Part shown: in pieces, positions 24,201-31,388 of the stretch
How the letters are laid out: the number at the start of each line of letters is the position of its first letter
Numbering within the stretch: position 1 is the first letter of the stretch
The notes under the pieces: model-generated
The model's database searches: none
What the model was told of the DNA's origin: nothing
The model's input: only the letters and a program-made list of their open reading frames with translations
Position numbers and translations under genes: made by a program
Assembly (NCBI RefSeq): GCF_900099805.1
Contig: NZ_FNDR01000002.1
Span: 248,001 to 312,000 of the forward strand
Direction: 5' to 3'
Length of the DNA: 64,000 bases
Source of the DNA: Variovorax sp. OV700
GTDB lineage: Bacteria > Pseudomonadota > Gammaproteobacteria > Burkholderiales > Burkholderiaceae_C

Positions 24201-26844
24201 CGGCTTCGCGGGCCGTCCGCGCGGCTACTGGTCGTTCGACGAAGTGGCCGAGGCTGACATTCCGGACGCCCTGCACACTGTGCAGGCGGCATACGCAACG
24301 CCCGACGACGCGGCGCCGGTCCAGGTCGACGTGGTGGCGCACTGCATCGGCGCTGCCATGTTCAGCGTCGCGGTGCTGCGCTCCCCGAGCCTGCATGCGT
24401 CCATCGGCGCGGTGGTGCTGTCGCAGGTGGGGCCGCTGCTGCGCGCCACGGCCTTCAACCGCTTCCGGGGCTATGTGGCGGGCTATCTGCAGCAGTTCAT
24501 CGGCACCGACGAGTTCGACACGCGGCCCGCGCTCACGCCCATGAAGCGGCTGCTCGTCGACGGCCTGCTGGCGACTTTTCCCTACCCCGACGACGATGGC
24601 GAGGCCGAGCGCCTGCGCAAGGCGCCGGGTTTCGCGGCCGTGCGGCACCGGGCTGATGCCATCTTCGGCCAGACCATGCGGCTGCACAACATTGGCAAGG
24701 ACACGCTCGGTGCGCTCGATTCGATCTATGGTTTCGTCAAGCTGCGTGGCCTGGCCCAGGTCGGCAGCTACGCCCGCGAGGAGGTGCTGACCGACGCCGG
24801 CGGGCAGGGCCACGCCGTGGGCTTCGAGCAGCTCGGCGAGCGCTTCGGCTTTCCGGTGTTCATGCTGCATGGGCAACGCAACGCGGTGTTCGATTGGCGC
24901 GGCTCGTACGAAAGCTTCTGGCTGCTCAAGCGCGTGTTCGGCAAGGACGGCGGCCTCTCGCGGGAGCCACCCGAGCTGCGGGATCCGTCGGACCCGGTCG
25001 GCAGCGACCTGTTCCTTGGCGAAGGCACGCCGCATCAATTGCTGGTGCTGCGCGCCTACGGCCACCAGGACACGCTGATCGGCGAGAACGCCTGCACCGA
25101 CGTGTTCCCGCACATCGTGCGGTTCCTCGAGGCGTTCGACAAGAAGCCAGGTCCTGGCGAGCCCGAATCGCCCGACTGGGTGGCCCGCCTGCCGTGGACC
25201 GGCCCGTGGCTCGGCCATGCGGGTCGTGTGGCGGGCAACGCGGGCCGGCTGCATTGCCGGCTGGCGCTGCGCCCGCCGCCCGCGCACGTCTCCGCGAGCG
25301 CCGTGGTCTTCGTGCCTGCGCGACGGCGCGATGGGCGCTGGAGCTTCGACTTCGAATGGATGGTGGCGCTCCCGACCACGCGCGAAAAGCTGTTGCAGGA
25401 GGCGGTGGAGATCGACCTCTTCGACGAACGGCTCGCCGAGTACCAGGGCTTCGCGGTGCTGACGGCTCATGACGACCTGCCCATGGCGCGCGGCCCCATC
25501 GACGTGCGGGGCCGCCGGCTCGCGCCCGGGTTGTTCGCCGAGCCGCAGGACGAACCCATCGAGCCCATCCGCAAGCAGGTGATGCGGACGCTGGACGCGG
25601 CCACCGACGCGCAGCGCGAGCGCGCCGTGGTGCGACTCGACCCGGCATGGATCGGCGCCGTGCAGCGCGAGGGCGAGCCCGCCCAGGATTCGCTGTGCTT
25701 CGCGTTGGCCAGTTGCCAGTACGTGCCGGGCCTGGTCGACCGGCTGCCCGCCCAGGCTTCTTACCGACGGCTCGCGCAACGGCTCGAGCTGCTCGTGCCG
25801 CCGCACAAGCCGCAGCTGCTGGTGCTGGCCGGCGACCAGGTGTATGTCGACCAGACCGCGGGGCTCTTCGTGCCGGCGGGCGGCGACGATGTCGGCCAGG
25901 CCTATGCGCTCACCTTCAGGCTGGAGGCGTTGCGGCAGGTGATGGCCTCGCTGCCGACCTATCCGCTGCTCGACGACCACGAGGTGATGGACGACTGGGA
26001 GCCGGGTCCGGACCCGTATGGAACGCCGGCCGTACGCGCCGCGCTCGACGGCTACTTCGCGCAGCAGCACAAGCTGGTGCGCGGCATCGGGCCGCACCGC
26101 GACCGGCGTCCCTTCGACTACCGCATTGCGCCGGCCGGCTTTCCGTTCTACATGCTCGACACGCGCAGCACGCGCCAGCGGCGGGCGCTGCGCACGGACA
26201 CGCATGCCACGCGGCTGGACCTTGCAGCGATCCGCGCCGAGGCTGGCATGGGCGATCTGAAAAAGTGGCTGGAGGCCGCACCCGCCGAACTGCCCAAGTT
26301 CATCGTGTCGCCGGTGGCGCTGTTCCCGATGTCGCGCGCCGCCGCCTTCGGCGACCCCGCAGAGCGCCTGGGCATGGACGACTGGAGCGGATACCCGGCC
26401 TCGCAGCGCGCGCTGCTCGAACTGCTGCGCGACACGACCGCGCGGCACGTGGTGCTGCTGTCGGGCGACCGGCACATGTCGAGCGTGTCGAGCCTCTGGC
26501 TGCAGTCGGCGGACGGGCCGGTGGAGGTGATCTCGGTCGTGTCCTCGGGCCTGTATGCGCCGTGGACCTTCGTCAATGCACGGCCCGACGCGTTCTGGCT
26601 CGACGGCGAAGTCGAACTCGGCGCCGTGTCCGGCGCCTTCGTCGCCACAATGGTCACGGCCGCCGTGGGTACGGGCAACGGTTTCGCTGTGCTGCAGGTA
26701 GAGCGCGGCGGCGCCACCGGCCATTGGCGGATCAACGTCACCCTGGATCTGGACGACGGGCTCACGAGCTGCTCTCGCGACCTCGATCCGACGGCTGGCA
26801 GCGGCTGGACGGTGCACGGACCGGCGCGTTTCGCACGCGCGTAG
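21256..26844 (+). CDS. Giant fusion: GMC-type FAD oxidoreductase, alpha/beta-hydrolase and PhoD-like phosphoesterase
   Basis: One uninterrupted frame encodes 1862 residues. Domain 1 (about 1-620) is a cholesterol-oxidase-like GMC flavoprotein: FAD motif VLVIGSGYGGAVAAARL (Gly35-Gly40), GLGGGSLINAAV, TVHPLGGCRMADG and INPSLTIAALAER. It carries an extra Cys222-x2-Cys225-x2-Cys228-x3-Cys232, like a ferredoxin-type [4Fe-4S] half. A linker domain (about 625-900) resembles the C-terminal part of bacterial cholesterol-oxidase homologues. Domain 2 (about 935-1310) is an alpha/beta-hydrolase with HGYGASG and nucleophile elbow AHCIGAAM, Cys1030 in the serine position. Domain 3 (about 1480-1862) is PhoD-like: LAGDQVYVDQ (Asp1527), DDHEVMDDWEPG (about 1573) and SGDRHMSSV (about 1738), all metal ligands present. 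No signal peptide is seen, so a cytosolic location is likely. The preceding regulator and kinase genes are co-directional, 31 bp away. Substrate is unknown; a sterol or other lipid that is oxidised, hydrolysed and dephosphorylated is a guess. Confidence 0.9.
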   Translation: MNDGDRLLSEGAEVLVREILAAPPDALHCDVLVIGSGYGGAVAAARLAGAFSLDTAPGIAPGAVPIKVYLLERGSEYLPGEFPATFAELPGHVRFSMQDGRPARGNASGLFDLRLGGDVNALLGNGLGGGSLINAAVMERATPDAFEGGAWPTDLDLGALAEGYDKAEAMLALEQIPESVSKLDSLLKAGTRMHAASGGKAHVAIAFADGTRTPAQVAMHRCLRCGDCVSGCNHRAKKSLDTNYLALAHARGARLFTGGTAYRIAALPGAAGYAVEFFFTDRRKARTDNARPYVVRARRVVVAAGTLGSTELLKRSEGPGLCLSRALGEGFSTNGDMIAVAAGQHREALSCAPEGDAPATRGIGPTITGLLRTRAKKGKRPLVIEEFAIPAPLRRLLAEVVTTTDALQALAHTDLDLHAPDEVRDPLAVDDDMLRRTPVYGMMGDDGAAGSIELVGCGGSDKVLADAQVRVTWDKVAALPVFAAQMRALHAAHDGEGGLGGRVLPNPLWSPLPPFQSLAALHPAGSVLTVHPLGGCRMADGPERGVVDSWGRVYNCAAGEPPLLPGLAVLDGSIVPVSLGINPSLTIAALAERAVPVLAADWGLALTGSPQPPASVRPLRRDLTRPRAPAPTRVSLRERMTGRVQVDGQAFALSAEVEFEPIDVPALRRAPRALAQPVVVLRFGKGCHASVAHCSGTASMLVREKSDSIERILRSHALARKKLLSLAEALAEALLSARASTVDLSGDDGEKTLNFEGPPMADLMALCSHLGQVRLIEYDWTVERVEHCPPLKVGDRLRLTKRIAFVEGGNPWRQLSEGELQQIGVEATKPLGRLVLDPSYFVEQLQPLLRVEHQQDMPNQLGDLAELALWVLRIVLQVHLLHFVPPPDSPQNDLERLPGEVLGVWPERIDLVSAAGPGSAPPRLLSRYRPPKPRAGTRPVMLIHGYGASGSTFAHKSIPGNLVHSLLAAGREVWVLDLRTSIGFAGRPRGYWSFDEVAEADIPDALHTVQAAYATPDDAAPVQVDVVAHCIGAAMFSVAVLRSPSLHASIGAVVLSQVGPLLRATAFNRFRGYVAGYLQQFIGTDEFDTRPALTPMKRLLVDGLLATFPYPDDDGEAERLRKAPGFAAVRHRADAIFGQTMRLHNIGKDTLGALDSIYGFVKLRGLAQVGSYAREEVLTDAGGQGHAVGFEQLGERFGFPVFMLHGQRNAVFDWRGSYESFWLLKRVFGKDGGLSREPPELRDPSDPVGSDLFLGEGTPHQLLVLRAYGHQDTLIGENACTDVFPHIVRFLEAFDKKPGPGEPESPDWVARLPWTGPWLGHAGRVAGNAGRLHCRLALRPPPAHVSASAVVFVPARRRDGRWSFDFEWMVALPTTREKLLQEAVEIDLFDERLAEYQGFAVLTAHDDLPMARGPIDVRGRRLAPGLFAEPQDEPIEPIRKQVMRTLDAATDAQRERAVVRLDPAWIGAVQREGEPAQDSLCFALASCQYVPGLVDRLPAQASYRRLAQRLELLVPPHKPQLLVLAGDQVYVDQTAGLFVPAGGDDVGQAYALTFRLEALRQVMASLPTYPLLDDHEVMDDWEPGPDPYGTPAVRAALDGYFAQQHKLVRGIGPHRDRRPFDYRIAPAGFPFYMLDTRSTRQRRALRTDTHATRLDLAAIRAEAGMGDLKKWLEAAPAELPKFIVSPVALFPMSRAAAFGDPAERLGMDDWSGYPASQRALLELLRDTTARHVVLLSGDRHMSSVSSLWLQSADGPVEVISVVSSGLYAPWTFVNARPDAFWLDGEVELGAVSGAFVATMVTAAVGTGNGFAVLQVERGGATGHWRINVTLDLDDGLTSCSRDLDPTAGSGWTVHGPARFARA

Positions 26845-26875
26845 TGCCGGTGATCGGCAAGACGCCAGGTCGGTG

Positions 26876-27406
26876 TCAGCCGAAATCTTCGATGACTGTT
26901 CGAAGCTCCGAGATGGCGGGCGCGCCGGCCGTCAGTTCGGGCGCCGCGCACCAAGGGGCCGGCAGCTTCGAAATCCAGGCCGTCAAGGGCTCCAGGTGTT
27001 CGGGCGCAAGGCTGTGCATCTGTTCGATGGTGATCGTGAGCCGGGTTGCCAGTCTCGGGGGCCCGGGCTCGAAGACCCAGTCGTAGCGGCCGCAGCCTAC
27101 GCGCGCCGCACGGCTGTCCTTCTCGGACATGCCGACCAGCCATTGGCAGCTGTATTGCGGCGAGTCGTCCGTCGGCGACGCGCCGATGCAGAGCGTGTGC
27201 ACGTTCTCGAAGGAGCGGGAGAACTGGCGCACCAGCACTTCGGTGATCGCCTCGATGCCTTGCGCCAATGGCGGGAACGAGATGGTCCCGCCATTGACGA
27301 CCATCTCCAGACGGGCATCGGAGGCAAAAGCCTGTCGCATGAGATGCGGGCGGTTGTGGTCCTTCGCGCGAAGGTAGGCGCTGACGACGTGCTGGGCGTG
27401 AGACAT
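26876..27406 (-). CDS. NTF2-like/SnoaL-fold protein
   Basis: A 176-residue protein with an NTF2-like pattern: N-terminal helix VVSAYLRAKDHNRPHLMRQA followed by FASDARLEMVVNGGTISFPP and alternating beta strands to residue about 130 (WVFEP, LATRLTITIEQM). Such folds serve as small-molecule isomerases, hydrolases or binding proteins, or limit polyketide cyclisation. The C-terminal third (AWISKLPAPWCAAPELTAGA) is not conserved to my knowledge. It stands alone and ends only 31 bp from the convergent fusion gene. Confidence 0.75.
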   Translation of the reverse strand: MSHAQHVVSAYLRAKDHNRPHLMRQAFASDARLEMVVNGGTISFPPLAQGIEAITEVLVRQFSRSFENVHTLCIGASPTDDSPQYSCQWLVGMSEKDSRAARVGCGRYDWVFEPGPPRLATRLTITIEQMHSLAPEHLEPLTAWISKLPAPWCAAPELTAGAPAISELRTVIEDFG

Positions 27407-27574
27407 GTTCGTTCGGGTCCGCGATGCATCGCTTTGATGTGGTGCGTCCGATTGTGGGAATCCGCGCTCGCGAACGCCAACGCAAAGTTTCTCGCTCAGC
27501 TCATCGAGTTTCTTGATGACGTGCGATGCGCCTCGATGGATGGCATCGACGAGTTGAAAGGGGTAGGTGGGGCC

Positions 27575-28111
27575 TCAGGGGATCGCGATCGGCTCGACCA
27601 CCAAGGGCATCGCGCTGATTCGCTGGAGACGCTTGCCAGTCCAGAGATAGTAGAACTTGCCCGGCGCGGTTCCCTCGTTGATCGAGCCCGAAATGATCAG
27701 CAGCCGGCTGTCTTGCCTGAATTCGACCCGTTCGTCGTCGTTGCCCATGACACCCGAGATTTCGTCGACGCGAGGAAGGGTGTACGCGGAGCCCGTGTTC
27801 TGGTCGAGCACTGCGAAATTTCGGCAATCGGTTCCGCATCCCCACACCGCCACCCGCAGGTGGCCGGCGAAATTTGCCGGCTTCGTGAATTCCTGATGCA
27901 GGATCGTCCTGTAGCGTCGGGTCGACGGACTGGTCAGCCGCAACCGAATGGGATCAGCGGCACGCAGCTGCGCACTCCGAGTGGCGGGATAATCGGAAAA
28001 CCGGGGCGCGGCTTCTGGTCTGGACCCGGCGACCGCAGACACGTTCGCGCAAAGCATGGCCAGCGAGACGAGGGATGCCACCGGGACGTGAAGGAACTTC
28101 GACTGAAGCAT
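27575..28111 (-). CDS. Exported protein of unknown function
   Basis: A 178-residue protein with a clear signal peptide at the start chosen (MLQSKFLHVPVASLVSLAML, then Ala-x-Ala sites near residue 27). The mature part has FAGHLRVAVWGCGTDCRNFA and LIISGSINEGTAPGKFYYLW, a beta-rich pattern with two close cysteines. From memory this looks like a family of periplasmic proteins reporting a beta-propeller-like fragment in Burkholderiales, but I cannot name it. A longer frame begins at 28147. The gene diverges from the RlmN-like gene over 86 bp. Confidence 0.75.
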   Translation of the reverse strand: MLQSKFLHVPVASLVSLAMLCANVSAVAGSRPEAAPRFSDYPATRSAQLRAADPIRLRLTSPSTRRYRTILHQEFTKPANFAGHLRVAVWGCGTDCRNFAVLDQNTGSAYTLPRVDEISGVMGNDDERVEFRQDSRLLIISGSINEGTAPGKFYYLWTGKRLQRISAMPLVVEPIAIP

Positions 28112-28197
28112 GGCCGATCGTACCCAGTCACGCGCAAGGCAACTCACGCCACGTCTAACGTGCCCTACATCACCGGCCCCTTGACCCCAAGCAGCGA

Positions 28198-29223
28198 ATG
28201 CGAATCCACGAACTGAAACGACGACTCCGCGAAGCCGGCGCGGGCCCCAGCCACGAGCAGCGGATCTTGCGCCTGTGGTCCCATGCGCTGCCTCGCAACA
28301 GCGGCAGGCGGCTGCCGGGGACCTTCTTTCCGTCGTCGCTGCTGGAGGCCCTGCCGTCCATCGAGGCCGAGCTTGCGGGGCTCGCGCGCATTCACGCGGT
28401 GCATCCCGGTGCGGATGGTTCCGAGCGGCTGCTCGTGGCCCTTGCGGACGGCCAGACCGTGGAGAGCGTGCTGCTGCCTCGGGACGGCCTGTGCGTCTCG
28501 TCGCAGGTGGGGTGCGCCGTCGGCTGCCAGTTCTGCATGACGGGCCGTGACGGTTTGCTCCGCCAGGTGGAGAGCGCTGAAATCATTGCCCAAGTCGCTC
28601 TCGCGCGCATGCGCCGGCCGGTGCGCAAGGTGGTGTTCATGGGCATGGGCGAGCCGGCCCACAACCTGGACAACGTGATCGAGGCGATCGAACTGCTCGG
28701 CACGGTGGGCAACATCGGCCACAAGAACCTGGTGTTCTCCACGGTGGGCGATCCGCGCGCGTTCGAGCGGCTGAGCCAGGCCCGCGTGAGGCCCGCGCTG
28801 GCGCTCTCGCTGCACACCACGAAGGCCGACTTGCGCAAGAAGCTCCTTCCGCGCGCGCCGAACATGACGCCCGAGGAACTGGTCGCCGCGGGCGAGCGCT
28901 ATGCGCGTGCCACCGGCTACCCCATTCAGTACCAGTGGACGCTGCTCGAAGGCATCAACGACGGGCCGGAGGAAATCGAAGGCATCGTCAGGCTGCTGTC
29001 CGGCAAATACGGCGTGCTGAACATGATCCCCTTCAACGCGGTGGATGGCGTGGCGTTCAGCCGCCCGTCGTGGGAGCGCTGCGAACAGATCGCCCGCACG
29101 TTGCACGAGCGCGGCATCCTGACGAAGCTGCGCCATTCGGCCGGCCAGGACGTCGACGGCGGGTGCGGACAGTTGAGAGCGCGCGCCGCCGAAGTACGGG
29201 TGGTGCCGATTCGAAGCGCCTGA
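28198..29223 (+). CDS. RlmN-family radical SAM RNA methyltransferase paralogue
   Basis: A 341-residue radical SAM protein. The cluster motif Cys106-x3-Cys110-x2-Cys113 (VGCAVGCQFCMTG), the SAM-contact VFMGMGEPAHNLDNV, SLHTTKADLRKKLLP, and the C-terminal methyl-accepting cysteine in DVDGGCGQL (Cys323) are present, so the dual-cysteine RlmN/Cfr mechanism is retained. The C-terminal motif differs from standard RlmN (Gly-Gly instead of Ala-Ala before Cys). RlmN methylates C2 of A2503 in 23S rRNA and A37 in some tRNAs. The chromosomal copy in Burkholderiales is normally about 380 residues next to ndk and hisS; this shorter, isolated gene is likely a second, divergent paralogue. Confidence 0.88.
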   Translation: MRIHELKRRLREAGAGPSHEQRILRLWSHALPRNSGRRLPGTFFPSSLLEALPSIEAELAGLARIHAVHPGADGSERLLVALADGQTVESVLLPRDGLCVSSQVGCAVGCQFCMTGRDGLLRQVESAEIIAQVALARMRRPVRKVVFMGMGEPAHNLDNVIEAIELLGTVGNIGHKNLVFSTVGDPRAFERLSQARVRPALALSLHTTKADLRKKLLPRAPNMTPEELVAAGERYARATGYPIQYQWTLLEGINDGPEEIEGIVRLLSGKYGVLNMIPFNAVDGVAFSRPSWERCEQIARTLHERGILTKLRHSAGQDVDGGCGQLRARAAEVRVVPIRSA

Positions 29224-29247
29224 GGCAAGCCGCGCACTGGCCTCATC

Positions 29248-30000
29248 TCATGTGAACGAGGTCACCCAGTCCCAGACCTGTCCAGGCGCCTCGACCATCA
29301 CGTTGTGGCCGTGCGCCCCCAGGTCCCGCGCCTCGCGATCGAGCGAGCGGGTCTGCTCCAGGGTCACCAGCGCGTCATGGCCTCCGCGGCCGAGGTGCAC
29401 GGGGCAGCGCACCAAAGCCATCAGTTCGGCCATCGGGGGCTTGCCCACGCCATTGACGCGAGGATCCATCGCGAGATGCCAGCCATCGGCGTCGTGTGCA
29501 ATGCCCCGCGCCGCGATGGGTGCCGCTGCACCGGCGATGCCCGCAAGCCCTGACACCTTGAGGTATCGGTCCCACGCTTCCTCTTCGGTTGAAAACCGTT
29601 TCGCGGGTTGCGATGCGAGCGCCTCCATGCGGCGCAGCTCCTCATCGCTCCACGCGATCTTGATGCCGGCGGCAAACACCCGGTGCGGCGTCACGCCGAA
29701 CCAGCCAGTGGCCAGCGCGAGGCCGATCACGCCGCCTAGCGAATGTCCGAGAACCACGAGCCGGCCCGTGAGATGGACGTGCGGCAGCGCGGCGCGCGCG
29801 ACACTGGCGGCATATTGGCCGATGGCATAGGCGTCCTCTCGGACCGATTGGCCGTGCCCGGGCAGGTCGAGCACGAGCCAGCGGCCCTGCCAGCGGGCAC
29901 TGGCCTCGGCGCACATGGGCGACCACACCGCGCCCGTCGCGCCCATGCCGTGCAGCATGAGAAGCAGGTCGGGACCTTCGCCGCCTTGTTCCGTGTACAT
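29248..30000 (-). CDS. Alpha/beta-hydrolase fold protein
   Basis: A 250-residue hydrolase. The oxyanion block LLLMLHGMGATGAVWSPM, the strand LDLPGHGQS, and the nucleophile elbow VVLGHSLGGVIGLAL (Ser in Gly-His-Ser-Leu-Gly) are canonical; the acid is probably Asp in LGRGGHDALVT and the base His in AHGHNVMVEAPGQVWDWV. It resembles the broad group of small esterases and C-C hydrolases. The ATG at 30000 has GGAGG eight bases upstream; a GTG two codons earlier is too close to it. It sits alone between the RlmN-like gene and decayed DNA. Confidence 0.88.
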   Translation of the reverse strand: MYTEQGGEGPDLLLMLHGMGATGAVWSPMCAEASARWQGRWLVLDLPGHGQSVREDAYAIGQYAASVARAALPHVHLTGRLVVLGHSLGGVIGLALATGWFGVTPHRVFAAGIKIAWSDEELRRMEALASQPAKRFSTEEEAWDRYLKVSGLAGIAGAAAPIAARGIAHDADGWHLAMDPRVNGVGKPPMAELMALVRCPVHLGRGGHDALVTLEQTRSLDREARDLGAHGHNVMVEAPGQVWDWVTSFT

Positions 30001-30076
30001 GGCCACTGCCTCCGTCGCAGATTCGATGGCGAAGAATACCCGCCAGCGCGACCGGCCTGGCCACGGCCATCGTCCT

Positions 30077-30172
30077 TCAGTCCAGCCTGACCTTGGCTTC
30101 GCGGATCACCTTGCCCCACATCGCGCGGTCCGCATTCACGCGAAAGCCCAGCCACTCAACATCCGCAGCGCC
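30077..30172 (-). pseudogene. C-terminal fragment of a TctC/Bug-type substrate-binding protein
   Basis: On the minus strand a frame ending at 30077 encodes WLGFRVNADRAMWGKVIREA, then KVRLD and a stop. The pattern of an Ala/Asp-rich helix followed by WGKVIRxAxIxLx is the usual C-terminus of tripartite tricarboxylate (Bug) receptors, abundant in Burkholderiales. No upstream portion is present; the sequence breaks into a terminator at 30173. It is probably a leftover from a deletion. Confidence 0.45.
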
Positions 30173-30201
30173 AAAAGAAAAACCCCGGCACGAAGCCGGG
30201 G
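30173..30201 (-). terminator. Rho-independent terminator for the small secreted-protein gene
   Basis: On the minus strand the stem CCCCGGC-TTCGT-GCCGGGG (30201-30183) is followed by a T-rich run (complement of 30182-30173). It lies 47 bp after the stop codon of the 56-residue gene at 30248-30418 and would end its transcript. Confidence 0.85.
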
Positions 30202-30247
30202 TCGATCGCATTGCCAGTCGTGTCACGTGCCTCGTCGGCACACGAAC

Positions 30248-30418
30248 TCAGCGCACCCAGCGGCACACGCGCTGGTGGCGGTGCGCATCCCACTTGCACA
30301 CCTTGTGCGCGTGCGCCTTGTGGCCACGGGACGGCGCGGCCGAGGCCATGCTCGGCGCCAGCACCGCGAGGCTGGCGAATGCAACAACGCTGGAGAGAAT
30401 GAATTGCTTGATCTTCAT
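30248..30418 (-). CDS. Small secreted His/Lys-rich protein
   Basis: A 56-residue precursor: Lys-rich N-terminus and hydrophobic core (MKIKQFILSSVVAFASLAVL), a cleavage site after Ala-Ser-Ala, then about 27 mature residues rich in His, Lys and Arg with two cysteines (GHKAHAHKVCKWDAHRHQRV, then Cys-Arg-Trp). Size and composition suggest a periplasmic disulfide-bonded or metal-binding mini-protein; similar short proteins are common in Variovorax-like genomes. It has its own terminator, so it forms a monocistronic unit. Confidence 0.75.
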   Translation of the reverse strand: MKIKQFILSSVVAFASLAVLAPSMASAAPSRGHKAHAHKVCKWDAHRHQRVCRWVR

Positions 30419-30595
30419 GGAGTTCTTTCTGAGCAATAACGTCAATGAACAACGCCGCATGGCTCGGGCTGGACGAACGCGTGCGGCGCAGGTGGCACGG
30501 AGCTGCTTTACGGGGACAACGATGAGCGCACGATGAGCGCATGCGCCGCTCTTGCAAACTCTGTCACGAAAAGCCGAGTTGGATGTGCGCGAGGT

Positions 30596-30994
30596 CTAGG
30601 CCATTGCAGCTTCGGAAGCCGCCTGCACCGGAATGTGCGCACGCTCTTCCTTGATGCGGTTGGCGCCATCCACGAACACGAGCTTGGGCTTGTAGCCCGC
30701 CACCTGGTCTTCCGGCACCAGGCCGAAGGCCGCGATGATGATGAGGTCGCCTACCGAAGCCCGGCGTGCGGCCGAGCCGTTGACCGAGATGATGCCGGTG
30801 CCCCGCTCGCCCCGGATCGCATAGGTGACGAAGCGCTCGCCGTTGTTGATGTTCCAGATGTGCACCTGTTCGTTCTCGGCCAGGTTGGCGGCATCGAGCA
30901 GGTCTTCGTCGATGGCGCAGGAGCCTTCGTAGTGCAGTTCGCAGTCGGTTACGGCAACGCGGTGGATCTTGGACTTGAGCAGGGTGCGGAACAT
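30596..30994 (-). CDS. panD: Aspartate 1-decarboxylase proenzyme
   Basis: A 132-residue PanD. It makes beta-alanine from aspartate for pantothenate and coenzyme A synthesis. The self-cleavage site Gly24-Ser25 is seen in [11 protein letters not shown], giving the pyruvoyl cofactor, and the other family blocks are intact: [57 protein letters not shown]. It stands alone, away from panB/panC; PanD genes on secondary replicons are common in Burkholderiales. The start is the ATG at 30994. Confidence 0.97.
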   Translation of the reverse strand: MFRTLLKSKIHRVAVTDCELHYEGSCAIDEDLLDAANLAENEQVHIWNINNGERFVTYAIRGERGTGIISVNGSAARRASVGDLIIIAAFGLVPEDQVAGYKPKLVFVDGANRIKEERAHIPVQAASEAAMA

Positions 30995-31388
30995 GGGACG
31001 GTGGCTTTCTCTTTTGGCAAAAGTTAAATGAGAGCGGTGCTCCATCGACGGGCACACAGGACGAGAGTTGCAGCGGCGCAGCGGAGGATAGTCGAGCCGC
31101 CGACCGCATTCGCGCCCTTCGGCTGGCGCTTAAAAACCACGGCATCGATTTCCGCTGGGCGCTGATCTCCAAAAACCAGGAGTTCTTTCAACCTACACGC
31201 GAACAAGCACGCGCTAAAAAGACCTCCATTGCCCTTGCGCTGCGCTTTCTTTTTGAAGAATCTCTTACGAAATAAATCTCCTCTGGGCTACAGTAAAAAA
31301 TCGTGTTTCGATCGATTTGACTGCGCGGCCAACCGTAGCCGCAACGCACTTCGGTATTGCGTTGGCCAATCAACCAGGTGGGGCTGAA
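30995..31388. other. Intergenic region between panD and the TOMM locus
   Basis: About 390 bp between divergent panD and the kinase gene; it should hold both promoters. The left part is GC-rich and the right part (31195-31330) AT-richer. A plus-strand frame open to 31275 has protein-like composition but no start codon (see findings). No terminator or clear operator is visible. AT-rich hexamer candidates such as TTGAAG at about 31252 are too weak to call. Confidence 0.6.

Noticed and set aside
21100..26817. Very long minus-strand open frames opposite the GMC-hydrolase-PhoD gene
   Set aside because: They are antisense to a gene with many recognisable motifs and have shadow-like composition with no domain pattern.
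31024..31206. A 60-codon minus-strand frame between panD and the kinase gene
   Set aside because: No recognisable sequence and no Shine-Dalgarno; it overlaps the more protein-like plus-strand frame, which itself lacks a start.
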